A stretch of DNA of 64,000 nt, from NCBI RefSeq assembly GCF_019175385.1, contig NC_083348.1, positions 3,983,001-4,047,000 on the forward strand, in the 5' to 3' direction. This document shows, in pieces, positions 1 through 11,240 of the stretch. This DNA is from Lycium barbarum (Eukaryota; Streptophyta; Magnoliopsida; Solanales; Solanaceae). Position numbers and translations under genes: made by a program. The notes below the pieces were generated by a model. It saw only the letters and a program-made list of their open reading frames with translations, was not told the origin of the DNA and did not search any database. Within the stretch, counting starts at the first letter, position 1; the number at the start of each line of letters is the position of its first letter.

Positions 1-395
1 AGGAGCTTGTTTAAGACCATATAAAGCCTTACTTTGCTTGAACACAAAATTCGAATAGATTCTAACCGTGCAACAGGAGCGAATGTTTCATCATAGTTGA
101 CTCCTTCCTGTTGTGAGTAGCCTTGGGCAACCAGACGTGCTTTGTTTCTCACAACTTCGCCTGCTTCATTTAACTTGTTTCTGAAAACCCATTTTGTTCC
201 TATTACTGATCCTTTTTCAGGCTTGGGAACTAAATTACATACTTTATTTTTGTCAAACTGATCCAGTCCTTCTTTCATCGCCTTAATCCAATGATCATCC
301 TTTAAAGCATCATCTACTTTCTTTGGCTCAAGTTGAGATATGAGTGCCATATTTGCATTTTTTTTTACAAGATGCTCGAGTCTTCATTCCTTCAT
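1..395 (-). pseudogene. Copia reverse transcriptase, N-terminal remnant with internal deletion
   Basis: The minus-strand translation gives the usual copia linker and RT opening: a [23 protein letters not shown] stretch, then [10 protein letters not shown], then [18 protein letters not shown]. After RLESIR the reading jumps, in another frame, to [14 protein letters not shown]. The segment that normally lies between, including the MDVKSAFLNG motif with the first catalytic Asp, is missing. A deletion of roughly 150-170 bp plus a frame change is the simplest reading. The YVDD region would lie left of the window. Confidence 0.75.
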
Positions 396-1535
396 TTATT
401 TCCCTAATGACAAATTTTTTAGGATAATCAGGCTCACTCCTCCATTATTTGGAACAGGTCCAATTGTAAGATTAGTCGACTCATCAGCAGAGGTAGTTTC
501 TTTTGATGAGAGTTTCTGATCAGTTAAAGGAGTAATCATAGTGACTGAAGGTTGGCAAACATCTTCATCTGCAAATGTTTCTTTCTCAACCAAGCGATTA
601 GTATCATCAAAAATAATATGAACATGTTCTTCAATAGATTTAATGCGTTTATTGAAAATTCTACAGGATCTGCTATTATTTGAGTAGCAAACAAAAATAC
701 CTTCATCACTTCGAGGATCAAACTTACCAATGTTGTCCTTTCCATTATTGTGCACAAAACATTTGCACCCAAATGAGTGAAAATAACTAATATTGGGTTT
801 TATTACCATTCCATAGCTCATAAGGGTTTTCTTTAGAATAGGTCGAATCAGGCACCTGTTCAATACATGACATGTTGTGCTTACAACTTCTGCCCAAAAG
901 TGATGTGGCAGATTGTGTTCTAAAATCATTGGTCTAGCCATGTCTTGTAAGGTTCTGTTCTTTCTTTCAACAACACCATTTTGTTGAGGAGATCTTGGTG
1001 AAGAAAAGTTATGCGCATAACCTTGTTCATTGCAGAAATCCTCAAAGGCCCTGTTTTCAAATTCTCCTCCATGATCACTCCTTATGGAAGTAATGTAGTA
1101 TCCTTTGTCAGGTTGAACTTTCTCACAGAAAAACTTAAAATTCTTTAGAGTATCATCCTTATGAGCAAGAAATATAACCCAAGTAAAACGGGAGAAATCA
1201 TCAACGATAACGAAAGCATACCTTTTTCCTCCAATGCTAGCAGTTCTAGTAGGACCAACAAGGTCCATATGTAGAAGCTGCAAGGCTTTAGAAGTAGATA
1301 CAATATCTTTGGAATTAAAAGAACTTCTTGTTTGCTTGCCTTTCTGACAAGCATCACATATATGATCTTTTGGACAGTTTATTTTAGGCAGGCCTAATAC
1401 TAAATCGTGTTTGGCTAATTTCTCAATTAGCCGCATGCTAGCATGTCCAAGTCTGTGCCAAACCCAAGGATCTTCTCCTATTGAAGCCAAGCAAATGTGT
1501 CCAGCTGGACTTTTAACAAAGTCAAGCACATACAC
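396..1535 (-). pseudogene. Copia integrase with GAG-pre-integrase domain
   Basis: 379 codons stay open. Near residues 27-70 is the pre-integrase zinc-binding module (HRLGHASM, then CDACQKGKQ). From about residue 87 comes the rve integrase core: HMDLVGP, DDFSRFTWV, RSDHGGEFEN and SPQQNGVVERKNRT, which hold the D, D and E of the catalytic triad. The C-terminal part (FGCKCFVHNN, FDPRSDEGIFVCY) is typical of plant copia. The frame closes at 396 by a frameshift, and the link to RT continues in another frame. It would insert the element cDNA into chromosomes. It is part of a defective polyprotein. Confidence 0.85.
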
Positions 1536-1893
1536 ATTCTTTGTTCTGATGCCAGGAAGAATTTCTTTTCCAGTTTTGTCTTCTATGACACAACCTGTCT
1601 TCTTGAACCTTACCTCTAAATGAGAATCACATAGCTGACTGATACTTAAGAGGTTATAGTTGAGTCCTTCAACAAGATAAACATTAGTGATATCACAAGA
1701 GTTATTAAAAGAATTAGTTCATGTACCAATTACTGTTCCTGTTGAGTTGTCACCAAAAGTAACTAATCCTCCATCAAAGTCTGCGACTGATTTGAACAAA
1801 CTTTTGTCGCCTGTCATGTGACTGGAACACGCATTATCTAGATACCATTTACCTTTTGATTTCTTCTTGCGGTGTTTCTGCAAAACAAAGTAT
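1536..1893 (-). pseudogene. Copia aspartic protease remnant
   Basis: The minus strand reads KWYLDNACSSHMTGD at about 1858-1812, then KSLFKSVADFDGG. This is the copia protease active-site region, normally WYLD(S/N)GCSRHMTG. The Asp is present but the following Gly is Ala (DNA in place of DSG/DNG), which should harm catalysis. The frame is interrupted before the integrase. It would normally process the gag-pol polyprotein. Confidence 0.6.
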
Positions 1894-2400
1894 TTACTTT
1901 CTTTTAGGTACCCAAGCTTCCTTGGGTCCTTGAGAGTTAGTGCTCTGATGATTGATCTTAGGCTTCCATATCCAACCTGGAGAAGATGTGTAGCGAAATC
2001 TACATTGAAAAAATTTGTGACCCATTATTCCACAACAAAAACATTTTTGAAAAGGGGGTTTTTCAGAGAATGACTGAGTAGTCGACTTATGAATGTTTCT
2101 TGGAGACTTCCTTTCAGTTATTTGAAAGCTTTTATTAGACTGATCTGTCTCCTCATAATTGGTCGACACACCCTTAGATTTTTCAGAGGTATTACTATCA
2201 CTGATAGGTCTTTTCCTAGTTGACTTGTTGTTACGAGTCGACTGGTTAGATCTAACTGAGCTATGATTGGTGGACTTACGCAACCCATTAAGCTGCAATT
2301 TCAAGTCCTCAACTTCTTCTTGAAGAAGATCCATTTCTATTTCAACTACTTCTAGTTTAAGTTCAGCCCCTTCTTTCTCTCTTAAGTTTCCTATAATCAT
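1894..2400 (-). pseudogene. Copia gag C-terminal segment with second zinc knuckle
   Basis: 168 codons. The N-terminal part is a short acidic heptad-like coiled coil (KLEVVEIEMDLLQEEVEDLK). A Ser/Asn/Lys-rich linker follows. Near residues 120-134 there is a CCHC-like knuckle (CFCCGIMGHKFFQC), and then a Trp-rich tail that leads into the protease. It belongs to the gag-pol reading of the same element but sits in a frame separated from the main gag part by a break around 2400-2478. Confidence 0.65.
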
Positions 2401-2478
2401 TAAACACCCTATTTAAATCTTCAAGTGTTTGATCAAGAAATTCTTGAGTTTCACTACAGTTATAACAGTGATAAGGTC

Positions 2479-3516
2479 TTACCTCGCTACTTTCACCAAT
2501 CGCCATGAAGCAAATGTTCTCCATTCCTTCTTCATCATCTTCACACCAACTGCTGAATGCTTTTTGCTTTTGATAGTTTTCGATGGTTTCCTTTTTGCCT
2601 CAGGGCATTTAGATGCAATGTGACCATATTTTCCACATTCGTAGCATTTTCCATCATTTCTTTGAACAGTGGAAGTTTTACCTTTTCTGAAATTTGAACT
2701 TCCTTTTCTATTGTTTCTAGATCTTCTCATGGCTTCAATCACATGCTTAGAAATCATGGTCGCTTCTTCTTCTTTAAACTCATCATCAGATTCTTCGGCC
2801 TGAGATTTGAAGGCAACCATTTTCTTCTTTTCATCCTTCTGATATCTTTGAATATGATTCTTTTCAAAGGCCATCAGATTTCCTCTTAGTTCGTCATAGG
2901 TAAAATTGTCCAGATTTCCATCTTCCAAAACAATTGCCTTGGTTTCCCAAGTCTTTGGTAGACTTCTGACAAGCTTTCTTACCTGTTGAGAATTGGTGTA
3001 GGTCACTCCAAGCGATTTAAGTTCACCAATGATCTTGCTGAATCTGGTGAACATTGATTCAATGTTCTCAACATCCTTCATGCTAAAAGCTTCATAATTA
3101 TGCCTTAGTGCATCAATTTTGGTTTCCCTCACTTTTGATATTCCTTCATAAGTGACTTCGAGTTTATCCCACATTTCTTTTGCAGTCTCACAATTGGATA
3201 TTTTGGCATACTCTTCTCCACTGACTGCATAGTACAACAAAGCTATTGCTCTAGCATTTGTTGATAGAGTCTCATGTTGTTCTTTAGTCACATCATGTGA
3301 CTCCAGATCAATTTTTGTATTTGTATCATTTGCATCCATATTTGGGATAAGCTTAGGTCCTTTCTTGATCACGATCCATGCTTGATAGTCTGTTGCTTGC
3401 ACAAAGATCTTGAACCTTTCTTTCTAATGACAGTAGTGTTCACCATTGAAGTAGGGTGGTCTTGTTGTGGAGTGCCCATCTTGTAAGATTGCTCTAGGAA
3501 TTTGATATGCAGCCAT
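2479..3516 (-). pseudogene. Copia gag (UBN2 domain plus CCHC knuckle), nonsense near N-terminus
   Basis: The probable original start is the ATG at 3516-3514 (MAAYQIPRAI). After about 30 codons an in-frame TAG at 3426-3424 replaces what is normally Trp (HYCH-stop-KERFKIF). The remaining 307 codons from 3402 are open: a UBN2/DUF4219-type capsid region (residues about 1-190), a basic stretch, then the nucleocapsid knuckle CYECGKYGHIASKC near residue 250. It formed the virus-like particle of the element. Downstream frames (1894-2400) hold the rest. Confidence 0.8.
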
Positions 3517-3560
3517 TTGATCTTTTCTCACTTGCTGTTAAGCAATGAAATGTGAGACCT

Positions 3561-3573
3561 TGCTCTGATACCA
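3561..3573 (-). other. Primer-binding site (initiator tRNA-Met) of left copia element
   Basis: On the minus strand TGGTATCAGAGCA directly follows the inner LTR end (...CTTTCA, then AT). This is the usual plant initiator-Met tRNA primer site and fixes both the element's orientation and the LTR boundary. Confidence 0.85.
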
Positions 3574-3575
3574 AT

Positions 3576-4543
3576 TGAAAGTGCAAGAGGGGGGGGGGGG
3601 GGGGGAGGGGGGGTGAATTGTAACTTTTTCGCTCAGTCAGTCGACTAACTTAAAACACTAGTCGACTATAAAGCAATGCAGTAATAAAAGTGCAGAAAGT
3701 AAATGACACCAGGTATTTTATACTGGTTCATATTCAATGTGAATCCTAGTTCAGTCCCGTTGGGTTGCAAGGGTGTTCTCTGCAGCTCTTTGTAAATGGA
3801 TTGGTACAATGGTTTGTTTAAATGGAGCTCCTATGTCTACACTCATAATCTTTTTGATACAATGCCTCACAAACTATACTATATCTCTCCTTTCTTTTTT
3901 GTTTACACTATATCACTCAAAAATACAATATTTGTGAAAAGTAAAGCAGAGAGCTTGAGAGTATGAGACGAAAGTATGTGTTTCTTCGTCTCTAGAGTCT
4001 TGAATATATAGTGTTCAAATCAACTAGCCGTTAGACTCTTTTTCAGCAGAGATGTCAACCCAAGAGAATTGATCCTTGTAAATTAGTAATATTGAGAATC
4101 CTAATTTCCAAGAATAAAGCAAGAGCTCATTAAGTCTGTAACGCTTCTTTCCTTCCGTGGCATCACCCTTATTTAGTAGATACTTGTTTCCTTGTGCGTC
4201 CTTGATGAATAATCAATGTTGTACAACTGCTTTCCTTATGCGTCGTTTGCCTTGTTTGAATGGTACTTGTTTCCTTGTATATGTAGATTTGATTTAAAGC
4301 TTGAATCTCCAGGATTGTGCTGATTTGATTGTTTGAGTAAAATCTGATCCTTGTTCCAAAAATAAGCAAGAGCTTATTTTCTTCCTGCCTTGAAATACTT
4401 TCCTTATGCAGCCGACTTGGGCTTGTACTCCTTTGCAGCCGACTGAACTCTTTTTGTCCATTGGGCTTTTCTGTCCAATGGATTTGGTTGAACCTTTGTG
4501 TATAGTACCTACACAACAATTTGTCATCATTAAAATCATAACA
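3576..4543 (-). repeat. 5' LTR of left copia element (968 bp)
   Basis: On the minus strand it begins TGTTATGATTTTAATGATGA and ends CTTGCACTTTCA, i.e. TG...CA. A G homopolymer with a single A (3588-3613, + strand) lies near the inner end, as often seen in this LTR family. No partner LTR is in the window, so the outer boundary rests on the TG terminus and the PBS only. Open frames inside it are not genes. Confidence 0.75.
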
Positions 4544-4983
4544 ATAATAATTCTACAGACATAAAGATTGAAAGTAATCAATTTTTTATTCCTTCAAAAA
4601 TATAATTAGTAATGGATAAAATTATAATTAAAAATTGAAATTTATGAATGAGTTAATTGAATTCGAATCAACTAAAAGTAAACTATTTCCTTTGCTATTG
4701 AGAAAAAATAATCAAGTTTTTGAATTAACTAAGTAGCAAAGAGTTCAATTTAAATTTTTTTGTTTAAATTGGTAACTGTAGTTCAATTTAATTATTTTTC
4801 AATTCGTCATATATGTATTTTTCAAGCCGAAAAAACTCTTCGGGACATAAATAATTTTTCATAATAAAAGTACTAGCAGTGGAAAACAAATAGAGAAAAA
4901 TGGTCATATTATCAGTATTAAGAGTCAGATTAGTAAAAATACAAACTTAAAACAACACGAATAGAACTGTAGAAGACGGAACA

Positions 4984-5051
<68 letters not shown>
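4984..5051. repeat. (ATT)n microsatellite
   Basis: About 22 uninterrupted ATT units. The flanking sequence 4544-5460 is AT-rich and shows no gene. Confidence 0.95.
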
Positions 5052-5055
<4 letters not shown>

Positions 5056-5462
5056 TTATTTTAACAAAAGATAACTTCCTATATATTTTATATATTAAGT
5101 TATTTGTTATAAATATTAAGTCAATATTAATCATTTCGAGTTTTACATTATTGCTTATTAATTTTTTTCTATGAACTACAAAGCCGTATTCATTCCCAAG
5201 AGATTCAATTTTTAATTTATTTTATTTGAAAATTCTTTATTGATAACAACATTTTTATGTTATTCGTTTGTTTTCAGTATTAGGTCATATAAATAACAAC
5301 AATTTCCATAATATATTCTGACAGAAGTCCTTAACAATTACAATAAGCCATCGAAAAATATGTGGCCAATATTTCTACTCATTTGCATGAACTTATATAT
5401 TTCTTAAGAAAATATTTTTCTAAGTCAAACATTATTACTTTTATAAAATAATATTCAGTAAT

Positions 5463-5480
5463 ACACGTGCAAAGCGCGTA
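5463..5480 (+). mobile_element. Relic 3' end of a second Helitron
   Basis: A near-palindrome ACGTGC-AAA-GCGCGT followed by ACACTATCTAT almost repeats the 3' hairpin of the Helitron that starts ten bases on. It looks like the terminus of an older family member. No CTRR end can be seen, so this is an inference from similarity. Confidence 0.4.
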
Positions 5481-5489
5481 CACTATCTA

Positions 5490-6302
5490 TCTATATATAA
5501 CAAAAAGCACGAACCTCCTTAGCGGAATGTTGTTCGCCTATTTTTGCCCAGCACAAAGCCCCAAAATAAAATGCTAAGAGGTAGAAAAATAATTTAAAAA
5601 ATTTAAAAGGATAAAATCAAAATAATCAAACTAAGAAAGTTCGTATAGAATTCTTATGGGATAAAATGATAATTACAGTTAGATATTTAGAATTGGGATG
5701 AACTAATATCAAGAATTTGAATTAATAAAAAATAAATTATTTCCTTTGATGGAGAAAACAAATAATTAAGATTTTGAATTAACTAATTAGCAAAATAATT
5801 CAATTTTATTATTTTTCAAATTCCACACATTAGTAAATTTATTTTTCAAATTGACAAAATTCTTAAGTATATAATAACTTTGCTAAATAAGAAAAATACT
5901 AGTGGTGAAAGAAATTAGAAATAAAACAAAATTGATTATAGAATATTATTATATGTCAAATTGGTAAAATGCAAATTTAAATAACAAATGAAATAGTAGA
6001 AAATAAAACATTCTAAATACATTTTCATTATTCTTTTTAATTACACTTATGCTAACAACTCTAAAAACAATTTGTTATTATTTCACTACTAATTAAATAT
6101 GAATTAACGAGGAAAAATTAACCAGTAAAATTCATCGCTAATCCTGTTTAGCGACGAATTAGTAATGAATTATCAAAAAGAATCTTAGCTACAAGAAATT
6201 TAGCGACGTATTAACGACGAAGTTCGTAGCTAAATTCAATTTTTCTCATAGTGCTTTTTGTACGTGCTTTGGTCACGCGCAAAGCGCGTACACTGAAACT
6301 AG
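5490..6302 (+). mobile_element. Non-autonomous Helitron (813 bp)
   Basis: The 5' end is TCTATATATAACAAAAAGCA. The 3' end is CTAG (6299-6302), preceded by a perfect hairpin ACGCGC-AAA-GCGCGT (6275-6289) and a 13-nt spacer. The flanks are A (5489) and T (6303), the AT target expected for Helitrons, with no target duplication. No Rep/helicase coding is present. Near its 3' end (about 6100-6253) it carries sequence that looks like a CACTA terminus (TAGCTAC-like motifs ending CATAGTG). Confidence 0.8.
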
Positions 6303-6591
6303 TATTAATAAAACATGTAAATTGCGTAATTGAAAATTTGAAAGGGTCAATTATGACTTATTGAGGTGAATGCATATAATTAAAGGAAATGTCATATTTA
6401 TGTGTTAACTTAAATACCTAATGGATGAATGAAAATACACGCAAAAATAAATTCAAAATCGAAACCGAAAATGTCTAATTCGAACACTTTATTAGAAGTT
6501 GAAGTGTTCAATTGAGACAGGACTTAGTTCGAGTGTTTAAATGGAATATATTGACAAGTTTAAGGGCTACCTATGTATTAAGTCTTAATAG

Positions 6592-7254
6592 TGTATACGA
6601 GCAAAATCGAGAGCAAGGTTACCCTCGATTTCCTGTCAAGAAACTTAAGATTATGATGGCCGTTACTCGCTCGGATGAGTCCCAATAGGGGTCAAGATCA
6701 AACGATGGATCGAAGCAAGACCCAGAACATCTGAGCCCGAGACACTGAGCTCGGTTGGAATTGGATACCGAGATTGGATGAGAAGGCGGTTAACAGTGAT
6801 AAACGAGAGTCCGAAATATCCACTATCAGCGGGATATGGCGGCGCCGATTTCGCTCATCAGTAACTGAAAGATTTTGTATCTTATTTAGACTTGTACTAG
6901 GGTTAGGACTCCTCTACTATATAAAGAGGAGGACCCCTTTTACTTTTGGCTGGTTCTTTTACACGCATAAGCATACTAAATAATACAATTTGATTCTAAG
7001 TGTTTATCAATCTTTCTAAGTGCTCTATGATAGTTCATTCATTCACCACTATGACGCGAGCCCGATTCCGAAGACCCGAGCCAGCCAACCGGTCGGTCGT
7101 GTCTAAGGACCAATCATTGTTATATCTTGGTTTGACTGTTTTTATTCGCCTTTACACTATTATTTATTGCTCTATAATCATTCTTATTAAATTAAACCAC
7201 ATATCCTTTAAACCACATATAAAATTAATTATTATCCAATTTTTAGGGTAAATA
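6592..7254 (+). mobile_element. Solo LTR, Ty3/gypsy-like (663 bp)
   Basis: It starts TGTATACGAG and ends TTTAGGGTAAATA, where intact relatives would end TAAACA. A perfect 5-bp duplication AATAG flanks it (6587-6591 and 7255-7259). A TATA box (CTATATAAAG, about 6917-6926) is followed by a transcribed-like region. No internal domain and no second LTR are present, so it is probably a recombination remnant. The two short ORFs in it have no coding character. Confidence 0.7.
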
Positions 7255-7499
7255 AATAGAAATTTTTTTTCGCTACTTTGGTAAAAGGTAAAATTATCGT
7301 TCTAACTTTGATAGCTATTTTCGTCCCGAAAATTTAATTCATGGCAGTATTCGTCCATTCTTTCAGAGTTCCACTCGATTCACTTCTTCCATTACGAGGA
7401 GAAAACAAAAGAACAAATGAAAGGTTAAAGTACTGTGCCAAAGACTTCAGTCAAAGTGTGTTTTAAGTTTTTAATGCAAAATAATAAGTATGATGCTAA

Positions 7500-7805
7500 A
7501 GAGTTAAAAAGTCACACATTGATGGTTAATGAGATGAGTGATCTCCTAAAGGGTTGGATAATTTTCTCCATCATGAGCTAGTTTTTGGGGTTGACTCAGG
7601 CTCAAGATTCATTTTTTACATGATATTAGAGCAGGTCTCACCTGATGTTGGGCCCCCATATTAAATTGCCCATGCTCGAGATATGCTGAACTTGAGGTGA
7701 GGTGTTAAAGAGTAAAAAAGTTTCACATCAGTGGTTAATGACATGATTAGTCTCCTTATATGGATTTGGACAATCCTTCTTTATAAGCTAACTTTTGGGT
7801 TAAAT
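7500..7805. repeat. Two diverged copies of a dispersed repeat
   Basis: The sequence around 7505-7600 (AGAGTTAAAAAGTCACACAT, ... GATGAGTGATCTCC ... GAGCTAGTTTTTGGGGTT) recurs in diverged form around 7707-7805 (AGAGTAAAAAAGTTTCACAT ... GATTAGTCTCC ... AAGCTAACTTTTGGGTT). Class unknown. It sits just before the first readable cyclase exon. Confidence 0.5.
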
Positions 7806-8401
7806 TACACTCTATATCTATATCTTTACATATGCTTTGACAAAAAAAAATGCAACCTACATAGCTTCCCAATTTGATTTACAATGCCAACTGTTTGTTC
7901 GTGTAGCTCATTGCCTTATACATCAGCGGAGCAATTAACACCGTTCTAACACAAGAACACAAAACAGAATTGGCTAGATTCATTTACAACCATCAAGTAA
8001 GTATGAATGTCTTCTATGCTTTCTTCTGTTTAGCAAAATTGCCAGATACTATGAATGAAGTTAATAATGTTCATTTTGTGGGCTAGAATGAAGATGGTGG
8101 ATGGGGATTCTATATAGAAGGGCATAGCACCATGATTGGTTCAGCACTTAGCTATGTAGCCTTACGTTTGTTGGGTGAAGGGCCTGACATTGATGATGAT
8201 GGCAATGGCGCAGTTGCTAGAGGTCGCAAATGGATTCTTGATCATGGCGGTGCCACTGCAATTCCTTCATGGGGGAAAACGTATTTATCAGTAAGTATTG
8301 GACTGCAAAATCAAACATCGTAAACTCAAGGATATTTCAGTTCTTGCTGGTTTGCACTTAAAAAATGTCTAAATTTTAATTATTCAAATCTAAGTCATTA
8401 A

Positions 8402-8670
8402 TAGCCTGTTTGGCCGAGCTTCTAAAATTAATTTATTTTAAAAAGTGTTTTTTTTTCAAAAGTACTTTTTCAATTAATTTAAAAAGTACTTTTGAGCAGC
8501 AATTAAGATTTGGTCAAACTTTTAAAAAGTGCTTCTAAGTGTATTTTTATCAAAAGTACTTTTCAAAAAAGTGTTTTTGGGCAAAAATTATTTTTTTAGC
8601 TTATGAAAAACTGTTTCTGCTACTCCTCAAAAGTACTTATTTTCTCTCAAAAGCTTGGCCAAACAGGCTA
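8402..8670. mobile_element. MITE, family A copy 1 (TAA duplication)
   Basis: Perfect 14-bp terminal inverted repeats TAGCCTGTTTGGCC / GGCCAAACAGGCTA, flanked by TAA on both sides (8399-8401, 8671-8673). The interior is AAGTGCTTTT-rich. A 3-bp TAA duplication suggests a PIF/Harbinger (Tourist-like) origin. A second copy is at 37711-37935. It lies in a cyclase intron. Confidence 0.8.
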
Positions 8671-8738
8671 TAAGTATGCTTGATTTTTGTCTGAATCTTA
8701 ATTATTCAGATCTTAACTATTAAGTGCGTTTTTGTTTT

Positions 8739-8984
8739 GAGAAAAACTCAAATATGCCATCAAACTTAATGAAATGGTCTATTTATGCTACTCGTTACGT
8801 TAACATTTTGGGTCATATATGTCATTACCTACTAACGGAACTCTATTACCACCAGATCTTGCCACACAACATTATTTAAACACTTCATTACTCACTAGGC
8901 CCCCATCCCTCTCAGTACTCACTTTTACGAGTGACATATGTGAGTGATTTCGTAAAATGCAATGGCATATTAGAACTTTTTCTC
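8739..8984. mobile_element. MITE, family B copy 1
   Basis: The terminal inverted repeats GAGAAAAACTCAAATATGCC and GGCATATTAGAACTTTTTCTC are imperfect complements. The interior is shared with 9748-10014 in inverted orientation. No clear target duplication. Located in a cyclase intron. Confidence 0.6.
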
Positions 8985-8985
8985 A

Positions 8986-9480
8986 AAGCCACCATCAGGT
9001 CCCAACTATTATTACACCCCAAATTTCATCATGAAATGACATACATTTCTTAATTCATACACTCATATGTACTTCTACACCAACTACACTTTATTAATGT
9101 AGCCTCTTTTAAATCCGTTCTTTTTTTCTTAAACAATTTTTGCCTTTTTACCAAGCCACCATCACATCCCAATCACTGTAAACCCCAAATTTTATCATGA
9201 AAACACATACATACTCTTAATTCACACACTTGTATGTACTTTCCACTAAACCTCATTAGTGCACTCTCATTTAAGTCCGTCCTTTTTTTTCTTAAACAAA
9301 TTTTATGTCTTTTTACCAAGCCATTACCATGTCCTAATCACTGTAATACCCCAAATTTCACCATGAAAATACATACGTACTCTTAATTCACACACTCATA
9401 TGTATTTTTCATACCCAGCTACACCTCATTAGTGTTCTATTTTTTAAGTTCGTCTTTTATTAAAACAAATTTTATGTGTT
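8986..9480. repeat. Three tandem copies of a ~166-bp unit
   Basis: Units begin at about 8986, 9153 and 9318 with AAGCCACCATCA..., then CACCCCAAATTTCATCATGA..., and a TTAATTCAYACACTCATATG core. They are diverged. The array is in a cyclase intron and starts two bases after MITE B copy 1. Confidence 0.8.
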
Positions 9481-9747
9481 TTTTTAAATCAAGTACGTGA
9501 AAATTATGAATGATGTAGAATATGATTAAATTCATAATCTATTTAAACAAGAGAGTTAATTTTTCATGTAAAATAATAAGGTTATGGTATAAGGGACAAA
9601 CTTATCCTTATACGTTTGTTACTAAACAAAAATGAAGGCTTATATAGGAATATAATTCTAAAAGTTGAATATCATGCATCAAATTATAAACAGAAAAATA
9701 ACAAAAGTTAGTTTTGTTACCCAAGAGAGTCATATATCATAAGGCCT

Positions 9748-10014
9748 TAAAAAAAGACTCAAATATACCACTGGACTTAACAAAATGACGCACATATGCC
9801 ACTCGTAAAAGGGGTGAGAGGGGAGGGGATTGGTAAATAATGAAGGGTTTAGATAATGTTACATAACAAAATTGGATAGTAGTAGATTTCCATTAGTGGG
9901 TAATGATATATACGACACAAAATGATAACGACGGTGGCATGTTTATGTCCAACTATTAACGAGTGGCATAGATCGACCATTTCATTAAGTTCGATTACAT
10001 ATTTGAGCTTTTTC
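9748..10014. mobile_element. MITE, family B copy 2 (inverted relative to copy 1)
   Basis: The right end (ACTTAATGAAATGG in reverse complement, GAGTGGCATAGAT, ATTTGAGCTTTTTCC) is the reverse complement of the left end of 8739-8984. The left arm reads AAAAAGACTCAAATATACCA. The two copies flank the tandem array in opposite orientation. Confidence 0.6.
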
Positions 10015-10179
10015 CCATTTTGTTTTGTACAATCACGTAATGGGTCTGAATATATCAGAAGGATTAAGATCTATAACAAAATTTTAATATCATTAGAATA
10101 TCATTAGGATGTCAAATAAAAAAAAATTCAAGAAAGTATACAAAAAGGATAGGTCACCACAACTTTATCTGCTTTTACT

Positions 10180-10491
10180 ACCGTTCACCATTATCAACTA
10201 CCAACACCCACTTTTTCTTTGCCTCAGCCAAAACCACTGTAGTCAGTCGTCATCACCATTAGCCCAATATACAATCACCACCATCAATCGGCTTTATGTC
10301 CACCAATTACTACTGACAATCACCATTATCAGCCACCATTATATATTGTCAACAACCATCAGCTACCATTAGCTATCACTGTCATCCACCACAATTATCA
10401 GTCGCCACAATCAACTACCAACAACCACCACCATCATCCAATTGGCACCCACAACCACCATCAATAGTCATACCACTATCAACCGTCATAT
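10180..10491. repeat. CCA/CAT-rich low-complexity tract
   Basis: Long run built of CACCAT, CAACCA and ATCAGC-like triplets. It yields His/Thr/Pro-rich open frames that are not genes. In a cyclase intron. Confidence 0.7.
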
Positions 10492-11240
10492 AATTTGTAA
10501 ATATATTTTGTTGCAATAGTATTAGATTAATTTAGTATTTCTTTAAATTTTATATTTATTAATTTTTAAATAAAGACAAGTTTTACACATTCATATTTTG
10601 AGAAAACAATCCGTCTTAATTATTTATTATTCAAATCTTAATACAACATCTTAATATTTATGTGTGTATTTAGATTTAAATATTTATATCTTATGCACAT
10701 CTTAATAGTTATACGTTTATTCAGATTTAAATGTCTTAATCTTATAATGAAAAAATGTCTTAATGGGTTTTCTAGAACACGTTTTGGGTATTAGGAGGGA
10801 AAATGTAGCTTTGTCCTGTGTAATAGTTTTCCTTGGCAGGTGCTTGGAGTGTACGAGTGGGATGGTTGTAATCCTTTGCCACCAGAGTTCTGGCTTTTCC
10901 CTTCATTTTTTCCTTACCATCCAGGTAAAGATAGGATGACACTAATAAATTGTTAAACTAAGTATGATACGTTTTATATTGTTTTCTGGATAAATGTTTT
11001 GACGACAACAAATTTCACTAGCCAGGTTCAATTTATTTGACATTTTCTTGTTATCGAAAGTCACCAATTGTCAAAGCAAAATTTAACTTCATATCACTAC
11101 GAATATTGTATTGTACATAATAGGTACTACTGTATAATTTACTATATTTCAAAATTTAATTTAGAATTATTCTTGATCATAAGATTATTAATTAGGACAT
11201 TATTGATTCAGTTAGATCAATATAGTATAGTGATCTTTAT

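Larger units (their letters stand above)
1..4543 (-). mobile_element. Ty1/copia retrotransposon, 5' portion (SIRE-like), truncated by window edge
   Basis: Read on the minus strand the order is 5' LTR (4543 to 3576), primer-binding site, gag, protease, integrase and the beginning of reverse transcriptase, which runs off the left edge. Integrase ahead of RT is the copia order. The gag carries a UBN2-type region and a CCHC knuckle. Several lesions (gag stop at 3424-3426, altered protease motif, RT deletion near position 40) show it is dead. SIRE affinity is inferred from the roughly 970-bp LTR, the gag type and the LTR termini, and is less certain than the copia assignment. The 3' LTR and target duplication lie outside the window. 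Confidence 0.85.

Noticed and set aside
4925..5134. Poly-asparagine open frame on the minus strand
   Set aside because: Translation of the (ATT)n microsatellite.
6774..7251. Two adjacent short ORFs as a host gene
   Set aside because: They lie inside a solo LTR bounded by a perfect 5-bp duplication.
10109..10372. Possible small His/Ser-rich protein
   Set aside because: Produced by the CCA/CAT-rich low-complexity tract within a cyclase intron.
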